Shown in pieces: positions 8,731 to 16,190 of a DNA stretch of 31,316 nt. Position 1 is the stretch's first letter, and every line of letters begins with the position of its first letter. The stretch lies in NCBI GenBank assembly GCA_905199445.1, contig CAJKGK010000033.1, positions 1-31,316 of the forward strand. The letters are read 5' to 3'. Below the pieces are notes generated by a model. It made no database searches. It worked only from the letters and a program-made list of their open reading frames with translations, and was not told where the DNA came from. Source of the stretch: an uncultured Lachnospiraceae bacterium. Lineage in GTDB: Bacteria; Bacillota; Clostridia; Lachnospirales; Lachnospiraceae. The position numbers were made by a program, and so were the translations under genes.

Positions 8731-10014
8731 TTATTTTATCACATCAAATCCATGCTGTAAATCGTTGATAATATCTTCTATATGTTCTGTTCCAATAGAA
8801 AGCCGGATTGTATTTGGCTTAATTTCCTGCTCAGTCAATTCTTCCGGCGAAAGCTGACTGTGGGTTGTTGTTGCCGGATGAATCACAAGACTTTTCACAT
8901 CAGCCACGTTCGCAAGCAGTGAAAATATCTGCAAGTTATCAATAAACCTGTAAGCAGCCTCCATACCCCCTTTAATATCGAATGTAAAAATGGACGCTCC
9001 ACCATTAGGGAAATACCTTTGATAAAGCAGATGGTCCGGATGGGATGGAAGGGATGGATGGTTCACCCTTTCAACTTGTGGATGACTGTTTAAAAATTCT
9101 ACCACGTTCTTCGTATTTTCTGCATGACGTTCCATGCGCAGCGACAGCGTTTCAATGCCCTGTAATAATAAAAATGCCGCAAAAGGCGAGATGGTTGCGC
9201 CTGTATCACGAAGCAAAATTGCACGGATATAAGTAACAAAGGCTGCTGCTCCCGCGGCTTTTACAAAAGAAACGCCATGATAACTTGGATTTGGTTCGGC
9301 AATGGCGGAATACTTCCCTGAAGCAGCCCAGTTAAATTTGCCTGAATCTACAATGATTCCGCCAAGAGTCGTTCCATGCCCTCCGAGAAATTTTGTAGCA
9401 GAATGTACCACAATATCAGCCCCATGTTCAATGGGACGAATAAAATATGGTGTACCAAAGGTATTATCTACGACAAGCGGTAAGCCATGTCTATGGGCCA
9501 GCGCAGCCAATGCATCAATATCCGGAATATCACTGTTTGGATTGCCAAGAGTTTCTATGTAAATCGCTCTTGTATTTTCCTCAATCGCTGCTTCCACTTC
9601 ATCAAGGTCATGTATATTAACAAAGGACGCTGTAATGCCGAAACCAGGAAGTGTATGTGCCAGCAGATTATAACTGCCGCCATAAATCGTTTTCTGCGCA
9701 ACAATGTGTCCGCCATTTTGTCCCAGAGCCTGTAAAGTATATGTAATTGCTGCTGCTCCCGAAGCAAGAGCCAAAGCAGCAGTGCCGCCTTCTAAGGCAG
9801 CAACACGCTTTTCCAGAACATCCTGTGTAGAGTTCGTTAAGCGTCCATAAATATTTCCGGCATCTGTAAGTCCAAAGCGGGCTGCCGCATGGGCACAATT
9901 GTGAAAAACATAAGAAGTAGTTGCATAAATTGGTACTGCACGTGCATCTGTAACAGGATCCGGCGTCTCCTGTCCCACATGAAGCTGAAGTGTCTCAAAT
10001 CTGTATTTTGACAT
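8731..10014 (-). CDS. O-acetylhomoserine sulfhydrylase (PLP-dependent, Cys/Met metabolism)
   Basis: This 427-residue member of the Cys/Met metabolism PLP family makes homocysteine from O-acetylhomoserine and sulfide. Visible motifs are the N-terminal FETLQLHVGQETPDPVTDAR and RAVPIYATTSYVF typical of the sulfhydrylase branch, the segment YIETLGNPNSDIPDI, and the PLP lysine in VVHSATKFLGGHGTT. Longer variants beginning further upstream are possible, but the ATG at 10014 has AAAGGA nearby and gives the conserved N-terminus MSKYRFETLQLH. Cystathionine gamma-synthase and methionine gamma-lyase are close relatives. Length and the opening motif favour the O-acetylhomoserine enzyme. Its promoter is flanked by two palindromes, and an Rrf2 regulator follows. 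Confidence 0.9.
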   Translation of the reverse strand: MSKYRFETLQLHVGQETPDPVTDARAVPIYATTSYVFHNCAHAAARFGLTDAGNIYGRLTNSTQDVLEKRVAALEGGTAALALASGAAAITYTLQALGQNGGHIVAQKTIYGGSYNLLAHTLPGFGITASFVNIHDLDEVEAAIEENTRAIYIETLGNPNSDIPDIDALAALAHRHGLPLVVDNTFGTPYFIRPIEHGADIVVHSATKFLGGHGTTLGGIIVDSGKFNWAASGKYSAIAEPNPSYHGVSFVKAAGAAAFVTYIRAILLRDTGATISPFAAFLLLQGIETLSLRMERHAENTKNVVEFLNSHPQVERVNHPSLPSHPDHLLYQRYFPNGGASIFTFDIKGGMEAAYRFIDNLQIFSLLANVADVKSLVIHPATTTHSQLSPEELTEQEIKPNTIRLSIGTEHIEDIINDLQHGFDVIK

Positions 10015-10144
10015 AATATGTTTCCTTTCGTTTATTAATTTCGATGATTTCTGTCCATAATTACTGCGGATTGTCACATTCGTCCAAAACGAAAGTTTTC
10101 GCGTACAAGCTTTTCAAAATAAAATCCCATAACAAGCTCCCTAT

Positions 10145-10161
10145 TACCTACTTTGTAGGTA
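10145..10161. promoter_or_regulatory. Perfect palindromic operator downstream of the sulfhydrylase promoter
   Basis: TACCTACTTTGTAGGTA is a perfect 7-3-7 inverted repeat lying about 10 to 26 bases after the predicted transcription start, where a bound repressor would block elongation or escape. The adjacent Rrf2 regulator is the natural candidate to bind it. Confidence 0.6.
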
Positions 10162-10177
10162 GGTTTAATTTTTGTCC

Positions 10178-10207
10178 ATTATATCCATTATTTACCTACT
10201 ATGTCAA
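10178..10207 (-). promoter_or_regulatory. Sigma-A promoter of the sulfhydrylase gene
   Basis: Minus-strand TTGACA (10202-10207) and TATAAT (10178-10183) are both perfect and separated by 18 bases. The leader to the ATG at 10014 is about 155 bases. I saw no T-box or SAM-riboswitch hallmark in it. Confidence 0.75.
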
Positions 10208-10213
10208 TAGGTA
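10193..10213. promoter_or_regulatory. Second inverted repeat overlapping the -35 box
   Basis: TACCTA (10193-10198) and TAGGTA (10208-10213) repeat the half-site of the downstream palindrome, here with a nine-base spacer that contains most of the -35 hexamer. Two copies of one half-site on both sides of a promoter suggest a real operator. Confidence 0.5.
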
Positions 10214-10276
10214 TTTCTGAAATTTTTAAAAATTTATTCAAACGCTTTTTATGAATGTCCTGTTGATAAAACTGTA

Positions 10277-12373
10277 TTATTTTACACCGAACAGCAGATC
10301 GCCATAGGTTGGAAATGGCCAATATTTCTTTGCTGTCATTGTTTCTGCCTCATCACAGGCGACCCGAAGCGCCCCCATTTTGCTTAAGACAACATCGCGG
10401 ATCATATAAGCCTCTGCTTCAATATCACTGGCTTCCTGTACTTTCATTACAGCATCTTCCAGCGCATCGGCTTTAACTGCGATCTGGTCTTCCAGCCTTG
10501 CCAGTTTCTTTAATAAACCAGTTTCATAGTTACAGGAAATCGATGCATCTACAGCTTTCTTCGCTACAGCCGTATTGGCAAGTTCAAGGGTATAAGCACT
10601 TACTGCCGGGGCAATTTCCGTATTGGCCATATCAATCATCGTATTTGCCTCAATCAGCACCGTTTTGCAATAGTTATCCAGCATAATTTCACATCTGGAT
10701 TTTAGTTCTGCCTCTGAAAATACCTTATGAGAAGTCAGCATCTGCACATTCTTTTTATCTAAAAGATGCGGCATACAATCCGGTGTTGTACGGTAGTTGA
10801 GAAGCCCTCTCTTTTCTGTTGCTTCCTTGATCCATGTATCATCATAGCCGTTCCCATTAAAAATAATAGACTTATGGTCTTTGATGGTTTTTCGAATCAT
10901 TTGATGCAGTGCGTCTTCAAAGTTTTCTGCCTTTTCCAGTCTGTCTGCATAGATTTTCAGACTTTCTGCCACCGCACTGTTCAGCATAATATTTGCACAT
11001 GCAATACTGTTGGATGAACCCAACATACGAAACTCGAATTTATTTCCGGTAAATGCAAATGGGGAAGTACGGTTGCGGTCTGTCGTATCACGGTTAAATT
11101 TCGGAAGTACATCTACGCCAAGCTTCATCTGAGTCTTCTCAGTGCCTGCATATGGCGCATCTGTTTCAATGGCTTCCAGTACCGCATTTAATTCATCACC
11201 AAGAAAAATCGATACCACTGCCGGCGGTGCCTCATTCGCACCAAGTCTGTGATCATTTCCTGCTGTTGCAACAGAAAGACGGAGCAGATCCTGGTAATCA
11301 TCTACTGCTTTGATCACTGCACACAGGAATAGTAAAAACTGTGCATTTTCATACGGCGTCTCACCTGGTGATAACAGATTTACTCCCTTATCTGTCACAA
11401 GCGACCAGTTATTATGTTTTCCACTGCCGTTTACACCGGCAAATGGCTTTTCATGCAGCAGGCATACCAGTCCATTTCTTGCAGCTACCTTCTGCATGAT
11501 TTCCATAGTCAACTGATTATGGTCTGTCGCAATATTTGTTGTTGTATAAATAGGGGCCAATTCATGCTGTGCCGGTGCTACTTCATTATGTTCTGTCTTC
11601 GCCAGAATCCCCAGCTTCCAAAGTTCCTCATTCAGTTCTTCCATATAGGCAGTAACCCTTGGCTTAATTACACCAAAATAATGGTCATCCATTTCCTGAC
11701 CCTTTGGCGGTTTCGCACCAAAAAGCGTACGTCCTGTAAATCGCAGGTCTTCTCTCTGCTCATACATTTCCTCTGTAATGAGGAAATATTCCTGTTCCGC
11801 ACCGACAGCGGTACGGACGCATTTCACATCATTATTTCCAAACAGATGAAGAATCCGAAGCGCCTGCCTATTCAATGCCTCCATTGAACGAAGCAACGGT
11901 GTTTTCTTATCCAGGGCCTCTCCGCCATAGGAACAAAACGCGGTAGGAATACACAAGGTTTTCCCTTTGATAAATGCGTAAGAGGTGGGATCCCATGCGG
12001 TATATCCCCTTGCCTCAAAAGTCGCCCGAAGCCCACCAGACGGAAAAGAAGATGCATCCGGTTCTCCTTTGATCAGCTCTTTTCCGGAAAATTCCATAAT
12101 CACGCCCCCGTCCGGGGATGGCGAAATAAAACTATCATGCTTTTCCGCTGTTACACCGGTAAGCGGCTGAAACCAATGTGTATAGTGAGTCGCTCCATTG
12201 GCAACCGCCCAGTCTTTCATGGCTGATGCAACTGCATTCGCCACACTAATATCAAGCTCTGCGCCTTTATCAATGGTTTTTCTCAAAGAGTCATAAACCT
12301 TTGCTGATAAGTTTGCTTTCATCACTCTGTCATCAAAAACTTTGCATCCAAAAAAATCTGAAACATTCTTCAT
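10277..12373 (-). CDS. glnN: Type III glutamine synthetase
   Basis: This 698-residue protein has the size of the GSIII family (about 700, against about 450 for GSI) and joins ammonia to glutamate using ATP. The metal and substrate motifs GAEQEYFL and HNEVAPAQHELAP are present, with the GSIII-type segments FAGVNGSGKHNNWS and FEFRMLGSS and the family N-terminus MKNVSDFFGCKVF. The frame is open ten codons further upstream, but GGAAGGAG lies eight bases before the ATG at 12373. It is divergent from the gltB operon and is preceded by two tandem hexaloop/terminator-like modules. I see no clear terminator in 10214-10276. It is the second glutamine synthetase gene in the window beside the GSI-like gene at 16191. 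Confidence 0.95.
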   Translation of the reverse strand: MKNVSDFFGCKVFDDRVMKANLSAKVYDSLRKTIDKGAELDISVANAVASAMKDWAVANGATHYTHWFQPLTGVTAEKHDSFISPSPDGGVIMEFSGKELIKGEPDASSFPSGGLRATFEARGYTAWDPTSYAFIKGKTLCIPTAFCSYGGEALDKKTPLLRSMEALNRQALRILHLFGNNDVKCVRTAVGAEQEYFLITEEMYEQREDLRFTGRTLFGAKPPKGQEMDDHYFGVIKPRVTAYMEELNEELWKLGILAKTEHNEVAPAQHELAPIYTTTNIATDHNQLTMEIMQKVAARNGLVCLLHEKPFAGVNGSGKHNNWSLVTDKGVNLLSPGETPYENAQFLLFLCAVIKAVDDYQDLLRLSVATAGNDHRLGANEAPPAVVSIFLGDELNAVLEAIETDAPYAGTEKTQMKLGVDVLPKFNRDTTDRNRTSPFAFTGNKFEFRMLGSSNSIACANIMLNSAVAESLKIYADRLEKAENFEDALHQMIRKTIKDHKSIIFNGNGYDDTWIKEATEKRGLLNYRTTPDCMPHLLDKKNVQMLTSHKVFSEAELKSRCEIMLDNYCKTVLIEANTMIDMANTEIAPAVSAYTLELANTAVAKKAVDASISCNYETGLLKKLARLEDQIAVKADALEDAVMKVQEASDIEAEAYMIRDVVLSKMGALRVACDEAETMTAKKYWPFPTYGDLLFGVK

Positions 12374-12394
12374 AATGCCACTCCTTCCAATTTG

Positions 12395-12455
12395 AAAAGG
12401 CAAGGGTCTCTTTCATCATACGATTTTCTGTATACGAAAGACGCCCTTGCCTTTT
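12395..12455 (-). promoter_or_regulatory. glnN leader module B: hexaloop hairpin inside a long stem next to the ribosome binding site
   Basis: AAAGGC (12454-12449) and GTCTTT (12442-12437) close the loop AAGGGC (12448-12443), again A1 and G4. The segment 12455-12436 can instead pair with 12414-12395 over 20 positions, with two adjacent mismatches. Only four T residues follow before CAAATT, and the ribosome binding site at 12388-12381 starts seven bases after the stem, so this copy may be a weak terminator or may act on translation. Confidence 0.6.
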
Positions 12456-12489
12456 ATCATAAATTACATTCATTGATTAAAATTAAATT

Positions 12490-12543
12490 AAAAAAGTAAA
12501 AGACGCCTCTGAGAACTATATCTCAAAGACGCCCTTGCCTTTA
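12490..12543 (-). promoter_or_regulatory. glnN leader module A: hexaloop hairpin overlapping a terminator
   Basis: AAAGGC (12542-12537) and GTCTTT (12530-12525) close the loop AAGGGC (12536-12531). The competing hairpin pairs 12536-12521 with 12514-12499, with G-U wobbles, around the loop TATAGT, and a T-rich run (12500-12490) follows. The predicted transcription start is only about two bases before the hairpin. Confidence 0.7.
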
Positions 12544-12551
12544 CGTGTTGG

Positions 12552-12580
12552 ATGATACACCAGGATATATCATTTGTCAA
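12552..12580 (-). promoter_or_regulatory. Sigma-A promoter of glnN
   Basis: Minus-strand TTGACA (12575-12580) and TATCAT (12552-12557) are spaced by 17 bases. The -35 box faces the divergent gltB -35 box across 57 bases. Confidence 0.75.
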
Positions 12581-12622
12581 TCTTTTTTATTTAAATTTTT
12601 TGAATTCATCTGCTCGTTGAAT

Positions 12623-12655
12623 AGTGATAATTTTCCCTTGACAAAAACTATCACT
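12623..12655. repeat. Inverted repeat around the gltB -35 box
   Basis: AGTGATA (12623-12629) and TATCACT (12649-12655) form a perfect 7-bp inverted repeat with a 19-base spacer containing the gltB -35 hexamer. It could be a DNA-level operator in the shared glnN/gltB promoter region, or chance in an AT-rich spacer. Confidence 0.3.
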
Positions 12656-12666
12656 CGCTGTATATA
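12638..12666 (+). promoter_or_regulatory. Sigma-A promoter of the gltB-glnA-ANTAR operon
   Basis: TTGACA (12638-12643) and TATATA (12661-12666) are spaced by 17 bases. The start is expected near 12673, immediately before the hexaloop hairpin. Confidence 0.75.
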
Positions 12667-12674
12667 TATTAAAT

Positions 12675-12742
12675 ATGAGCAAAGGCGTTCATTTTCAGAG
12701 CAGAAATTTTCTGTCTTTAAAATGAGCGCCTTTGCTCTTTTT
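12675..12742 (+). promoter_or_regulatory. gltB operon leader: hexaloop hairpin overlapping a 19-bp terminator (putative ANTAR target)
   Basis: ATGAGC (12675-12680) pairs with GTTCAT (12687-12692) around the loop AAAGGC (12681-12686). The stem bases differ from the pyrG and glnN copies on both sides while pairing is kept, and the loop is conserved. The competing hairpin pairs 12677-12695 with 12719-12737 over 19 positions (one G-U) and ends in TTTTT (12738-12742). This is the expected shape of a switch between terminator and antiterminator. Confidence 0.75.
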
Positions 12743-12772
12743 GATTTATTCTGAAAGGAAGGTAAAAAATTA

Positions 12773-13867
12773 ATGAAGATTGAAGGTCAGATTAGGATTC
12801 CTTCCGGCTGTGCGATCTCAGCAGTGATTTCCAAAGACGGAAATCAGATGTCCGGTGAAATGATCACAAATTCCATGAAACCCATGCATGACCGTTCCAA
12901 TGGATTAGGAGGGGGCTTTGCCGGTTATGGCATTTACCCTGAATATAAAGAGTTTTATGCATTACATATGTTCTTTGATACGCGTGACACAAGAAAAAAA
13001 TGTGAAGCTTTCTTAACAGAGCGCTTTGAAATCATCCAGTCCGAAATTATTCCGACACGCAAGATTCCCGCGATTACAAATGCACCTATTATATGGAGAT
13101 ATTTTGTTGCCCCGTTAAAATCCATGCTGATATCTTTACAGCTGGATGAAAAAGAATTTGTTGTCAGAACCGTTATGAAGATTAATGCGGAAATGTCCGG
13201 TGCTTATGTTTTCTCTAGCGGGAAAAACATGGGAACATTCAAAGCCGTTGGTTTTCCGGAAGACGTTGGTATTTTTTATAAACTGGACGAATATAAAGGA
13301 TATTCTTGGACCGCTCACGGACGATATCCGACGAATACGCCCGGCTGGTGGGGCGGCGCACATCCATTTACACTGCTTGACTATACGATTGTACACAATG
13401 GAGAAATATCTTCTTACGATGGGAATCGCCGGTTTATCGAAATGTTTGGCTACAAATGTACACTCCAGACCGATACCGAAGTCATTACCTATATCATGGA
13501 TTATCTGCTCCGTATACAGGGGCTTACCCTTGATGAAGCTGCAAGCGTCATTGCTGCCCCATTCTGGAGTACCATTGCAGCAAAAACAGATTTGGAAGAT
13601 CAGAAAAAACACACCTATCTCAGGACCATGTTTCCGAGTCTACTTGTGACCGGTCCTTTTTCTATTGTTTTAGGGTTTAATGGCGGACTGATGGCACTGA
13701 ATGACCGGTTAAAACTGCGTTCTATGGTTGTCGGTGAAAAAAACGACAAGGTATTCATCGCCAGCGAAGAGGCGGCTATACGGACCATGGAACCTGATGT
13801 AGAACAAATATGGTCGCCTGCAGGGGGTGAACCAGTCATTGTAAAAGTAAAGGAAGGTGCATTTTAA
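12773..13867 (+). CDS. Glutamate synthase, stand-alone glutaminase domain
   Basis: This 364-residue class II amidotransferase corresponds to the N-terminal domain of the glutamate synthase large chain. It would release ammonia from glutamine for transfer to 2-oxoglutarate. The likely nucleophile is Cys13, after a propeptide MKIEGQIRIPSG. Further glutaminase signatures are WTAHGRYPTNTPGWWGGAHP and YTIVHNGEISSYDGNR. The start ATG follows GAAAGGAAGG. Its stop codon overlaps the next start by one base (TAATG), so the three GOGAT pieces should be made together. Split large chains of this kind are known in archaea and clostridia. No NADPH-oxidising small subunit (GltD) is encoded in the window. Confidence 0.9.
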   Translation: MKIEGQIRIPSGCAISAVISKDGNQMSGEMITNSMKPMHDRSNGLGGGFAGYGIYPEYKEFYALHMFFDTRDTRKKCEAFLTERFEIIQSEIIPTRKIPAITNAPIIWRYFVAPLKSMLISLQLDEKEFVVRTVMKINAEMSGAYVFSSGKNMGTFKAVGFPEDVGIFYKLDEYKGYSWTAHGRYPTNTPGWWGGAHPFTLLDYTIVHNGEISSYDGNRRFIEMFGYKCTLQTDTEVITYIMDYLLRIQGLTLDEAASVIAAPFWSTIAAKTDLEDQKKHTYLRTMFPSLLVTGPFSIVLGFNGGLMALNDRLKLRSMVVGEKNDKVFIASEEAAIRTMEPDVEQIWSPAGGEPVIVKVKEGAF

Positions 13868-15372
13868 TGAGTATAGAATTTATATATCCGGAATTTGAAG
13901 TAATCAGAAATGAAAACAGATGTATTGTCTGTCGGATATGTGAACAACAATGTGCCAATGAAGTCCACAGCTATAACGAAGAACATCAGATGATGAATCA
14001 TGATGAATCAAAATGTGTCAACTGCCAGCGATGTGTTTCTTTTTGCCCGACCAGAGCATTAAAAATCATAAAAACGGACTGTTCACTGCGTAATAATGCC
14101 AATTGGTCAGATGATACGATAAAAGAAATTTATAAGCAGGCAAACAGTGGCGGTGTCCTTTTATCTTCTATGGGTAATCCCAAACCGCTGCCTGTGTACT
14201 GGGACAAAATCCTGATAAATGCCTCACAGGTAACCAACCCTTCTATTGACCCTCTGCGTGAACCGATGGAAACAAGAGTTTACCTTGGAAAGAAACCACA
14301 AAAAGTAAAACGTGCAGCAGATGGAACATTAGACTGTGAGCTGCCGCCACAGCTGGAGCTTTCTATACCTGTCATGTTCTCCGCCATGAGTTATGGTTCT
14401 ATCAGCTATAATGCTCATAAATCTTTAGCACTGGCTGCAGCAGAACTTGGTATCTTTTATAATACCGGTGAAGGTGGGTTGCATGAAGATTTTTACTGCT
14501 ATGGAAAAAATACCATCGTACAGGTGGCTTCCGGACGTTTCGGGGTTCATGAGGATTATCTGGAAGCAGGTGCTGCAATTGAAATTAAAATGGGTCAGGG
14601 TGCAAAACCGGGCATTGGCGGGCATCTTCCCGGTACAAAGATTGTCGGTGATGTATCACGCACTCGCATGATTCCGGAGGGCTCTGATGCAATATCTCCG
14701 GCGCCTCACCATGACATTTATTCCATCGAGGATTTACGTCAGCTCGTTTTCTCACTGAAAGAAGCAACTGAGTATAAAAAGCCTGTTATCGTTAAAGTTG
14801 CTGCTGTTCACAATATCGCCGCCATTGCAAGCGGAATTGCCCGCAGCGGAGCAGACATCATTGCAATTGATGGCTTCCGTGGCGGCACCGGAGCCGCACC
14901 TACCAGAAGCAGGGACAATGTTGGTATTCCCATCGAACTGGCACTTGCCTCCGTTGACCAGAGACTTCGTGATGAAGGTATCCGTAACAATGTATCACTG
15001 GTAGTGGGCGGAAGTATCCGAAATGCTGCTGATGTGGTAAAAGCCATTGCACTTGGTGCGGATGCCTGTTATGTGGCTACAGCTGCCCTGCTGGCTCTTG
15101 GCTGCCACCTCTGCCGCACTTGCCAGAGCGGTAAATGCAGCTGGGGAATCGCAACGCAGCGCCCAGAACTGGTAAAAAGGCTGAATCCTGAAGCAGGAAG
15201 CCAACGCCTGATTCATCTTATGACTGCATGGAAACACGAGATTAAAGAATTGATCGGTGGCATGGGCATCAATTCCATCGAAGCCTTACGCGGAAATCGT
15301 CTTATGTTACGTGGCATTGGATTAACAGAAAAAGAACTTGATATACTCGGTATCCTTCATGCCGGAGAATAA
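13867..15372 (+). CDS. Glutamate synthase, ferredoxin-FMN synthase domain
   Basis: This 501-residue protein is the central synthase part of the split enzyme. Residues 19-29 and 50-60 are two CxxCxxCxxxC ferredoxin motifs (two [4Fe-4S] clusters). They are followed by the FMN/2-oxoglutarate TIM barrel, visible as PVMFSAMSYGSISYNAHKSL, GQGAKPGIGGHLPG and GFRGGTGAAPTRSRDNVGIP. Near 413-424 CHLCRTCQSGKC matches the cysteines that bind the 3Fe-4S cluster of glutamate synthases. The N-terminal ferredoxin suggests that electrons come from ferredoxin or an unlinked partner rather than a fused GltD. It starts on the base that ends the upstream gene. Confidence 0.92.
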   Translation: MSIEFIYPEFEVIRNENRCIVCRICEQQCANEVHSYNEEHQMMNHDESKCVNCQRCVSFCPTRALKIIKTDCSLRNNANWSDDTIKEIYKQANSGGVLLSSMGNPKPLPVYWDKILINASQVTNPSIDPLREPMETRVYLGKKPQKVKRAADGTLDCELPPQLELSIPVMFSAMSYGSISYNAHKSLALAAAELGIFYNTGEGGLHEDFYCYGKNTIVQVASGRFGVHEDYLEAGAAIEIKMGQGAKPGIGGHLPGTKIVGDVSRTRMIPEGSDAISPAPHHDIYSIEDLRQLVFSLKEATEYKKPVIVKVAAVHNIAAIASGIARSGADIIAIDGFRGGTGAAPTRSRDNVGIPIELALASVDQRLRDEGIRNNVSLVVGGSIRNAADVVKAIALGADACYVATAALLALGCHLCRTCQSGKCSWGIATQRPELVKRLNPEAGSQRLIHLMTAWKHEIKELIGGMGINSIEALRGNRLMLRGIGLTEKELDILGILHAGE

Positions 15373-15383
15373 TCGTGAAAAAA

Positions 15384-15408
15384 TGCGGATTCTACAGCAT
15401 ATTCCGCA
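15384..15408 (+). repeat. Small intercistronic hairpin
   Basis: TGCGGA (15384-15389) and TCCGCA (15403-15408) can pair in the 74-base gap before the GXGXG gene. There is no T-run, so it is not a terminator. It might mark an mRNA processing or stability element. Confidence 0.3.
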
Positions 15409-15446
15409 GAAAAACATAAACATTTTTGAGGAGGTATGATATAATT

Positions 15447-16169
15447 ATGAAAATCATTAATGCTGCAAATTTAGATTATAGAGCGCTAAATGAAACACTG
15501 CGTAAAACAGGCGATGACTGTACGATTGAAGGCTGCTGCGGTCAGAGATTTATCGCTGCCGGTATGTCTGACAGGAATCTTACAATCAATGGGATTCCAG
15601 GTAATGCGCTGGGTGCATATTTAAACAATGCCAATATTACCGTAAACAACAATGCTCAGGATGCTGTAGGTGATACCATGAATGAAGGAAAGATTCTAAT
15701 TCATGGCAATATTGGAGATGCGGCCGGTTATGCCATGCGCGGCGGCAAAATTTATATCAAAGGCAGCGCAGGATATCGTGCCGGAATTCATATGAAAGCT
15801 TACAAAGAAAAGATTCCTGTCATGATCATCGGCGAAACTGCCGGAAGCTTTCTCGGAGAATATCAGGCGGGCGGCATCATTGTTGTCCTTGGCCTTCACA
15901 CCGCAGGGAAAAGTGTTGTAGGTAATTTTCCATGTACCGGAATGCATGGTGGTAAAATGTTTCTGCGCAGCGACTGTAAGGATATCCGCTTTCCAAAGCA
16001 GGTCACTGCAAGACGTGCAGCTCCGGAGGATTTAGAGACGGTTTTGGAATATCTGTCTGAGTACTGTGCAGATTTCGGATATTCTGTGGACGAGCTTTTA
16101 TCTGCGCCTTTTACAGTCATTACACCGGACAGTAAAAATCCATATCAACAAATGTATGTGGCAAATTAA
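15447..16169 (+). CDS. Glutamate synthase, stand-alone GXGXG (alpha subunit C-terminal) domain
   Basis: This 240-residue protein is the right-handed beta-helix domain that ends the glutamate synthase large chain. The repeated Gly-rich pattern is visible: GNALGAYLNNANITVNNNAQ, GDTMNEGKILIHGNIGDAAG, YAMRGGKIYIKGSAGYRAGI and GEYQAGGIIVVLGL. In fused enzymes this domain supports the ammonia tunnel and inter-domain contacts. The frame is open from a TTG at 15426, but that codon falls inside the ribosome binding region GAGGAGG, so the ATG at 15447 is preferred although its spacing is long (12 bases). It lies between the synthase and glnA-like genes of one operon. Confidence 0.9.
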   Translation: MKIINAANLDYRALNETLRKTGDDCTIEGCCGQRFIAAGMSDRNLTINGIPGNALGAYLNNANITVNNNAQDAVGDTMNEGKILIHGNIGDAAGYAMRGGKIYIKGSAGYRAGIHMKAYKEKIPVMIIGETAGSFLGEYQAGGIIVVLGLHTAGKSVVGNFPCTGMHGGKMFLRSDCKDIRFPKQVTARRAAPEDLETVLEYLSEYCADFGYSVDELLSAPFTVITPDSKNPYQQMYVAN

Positions 16170-16190
16170 AAGTAGAAAGTAGGTAAAATT

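Noticed and set aside
11414..11887. Plus-strand frame of 157 codons opposite glnN
   Set aside because: Antisense shadow of GSIII; composition and motifs are explained by the minus-strand protein.
12395..12742. Repeats in the glnN/gltB/pyrG leaders as a mobile or REP-type repeat
   Set aside because: Each copy is placed just after a promoter in sense orientation to its gene, with stem bases changed in a paired way; this fits regulatory RNA, not dispersed repeats.
12395..12742. T-box or metabolite riboswitch in these leaders
   Set aside because: Leaders of about 60 bases between start and terminator are too short for a T-box, and no T-box or known glutamine riboswitch core was found.
13136..13612. 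Minus-strand frame of 158 codons within the glutaminase gene
   Set aside because: Antisense shadow of a well-supported gene with conserved catalytic motifs; no start signal.
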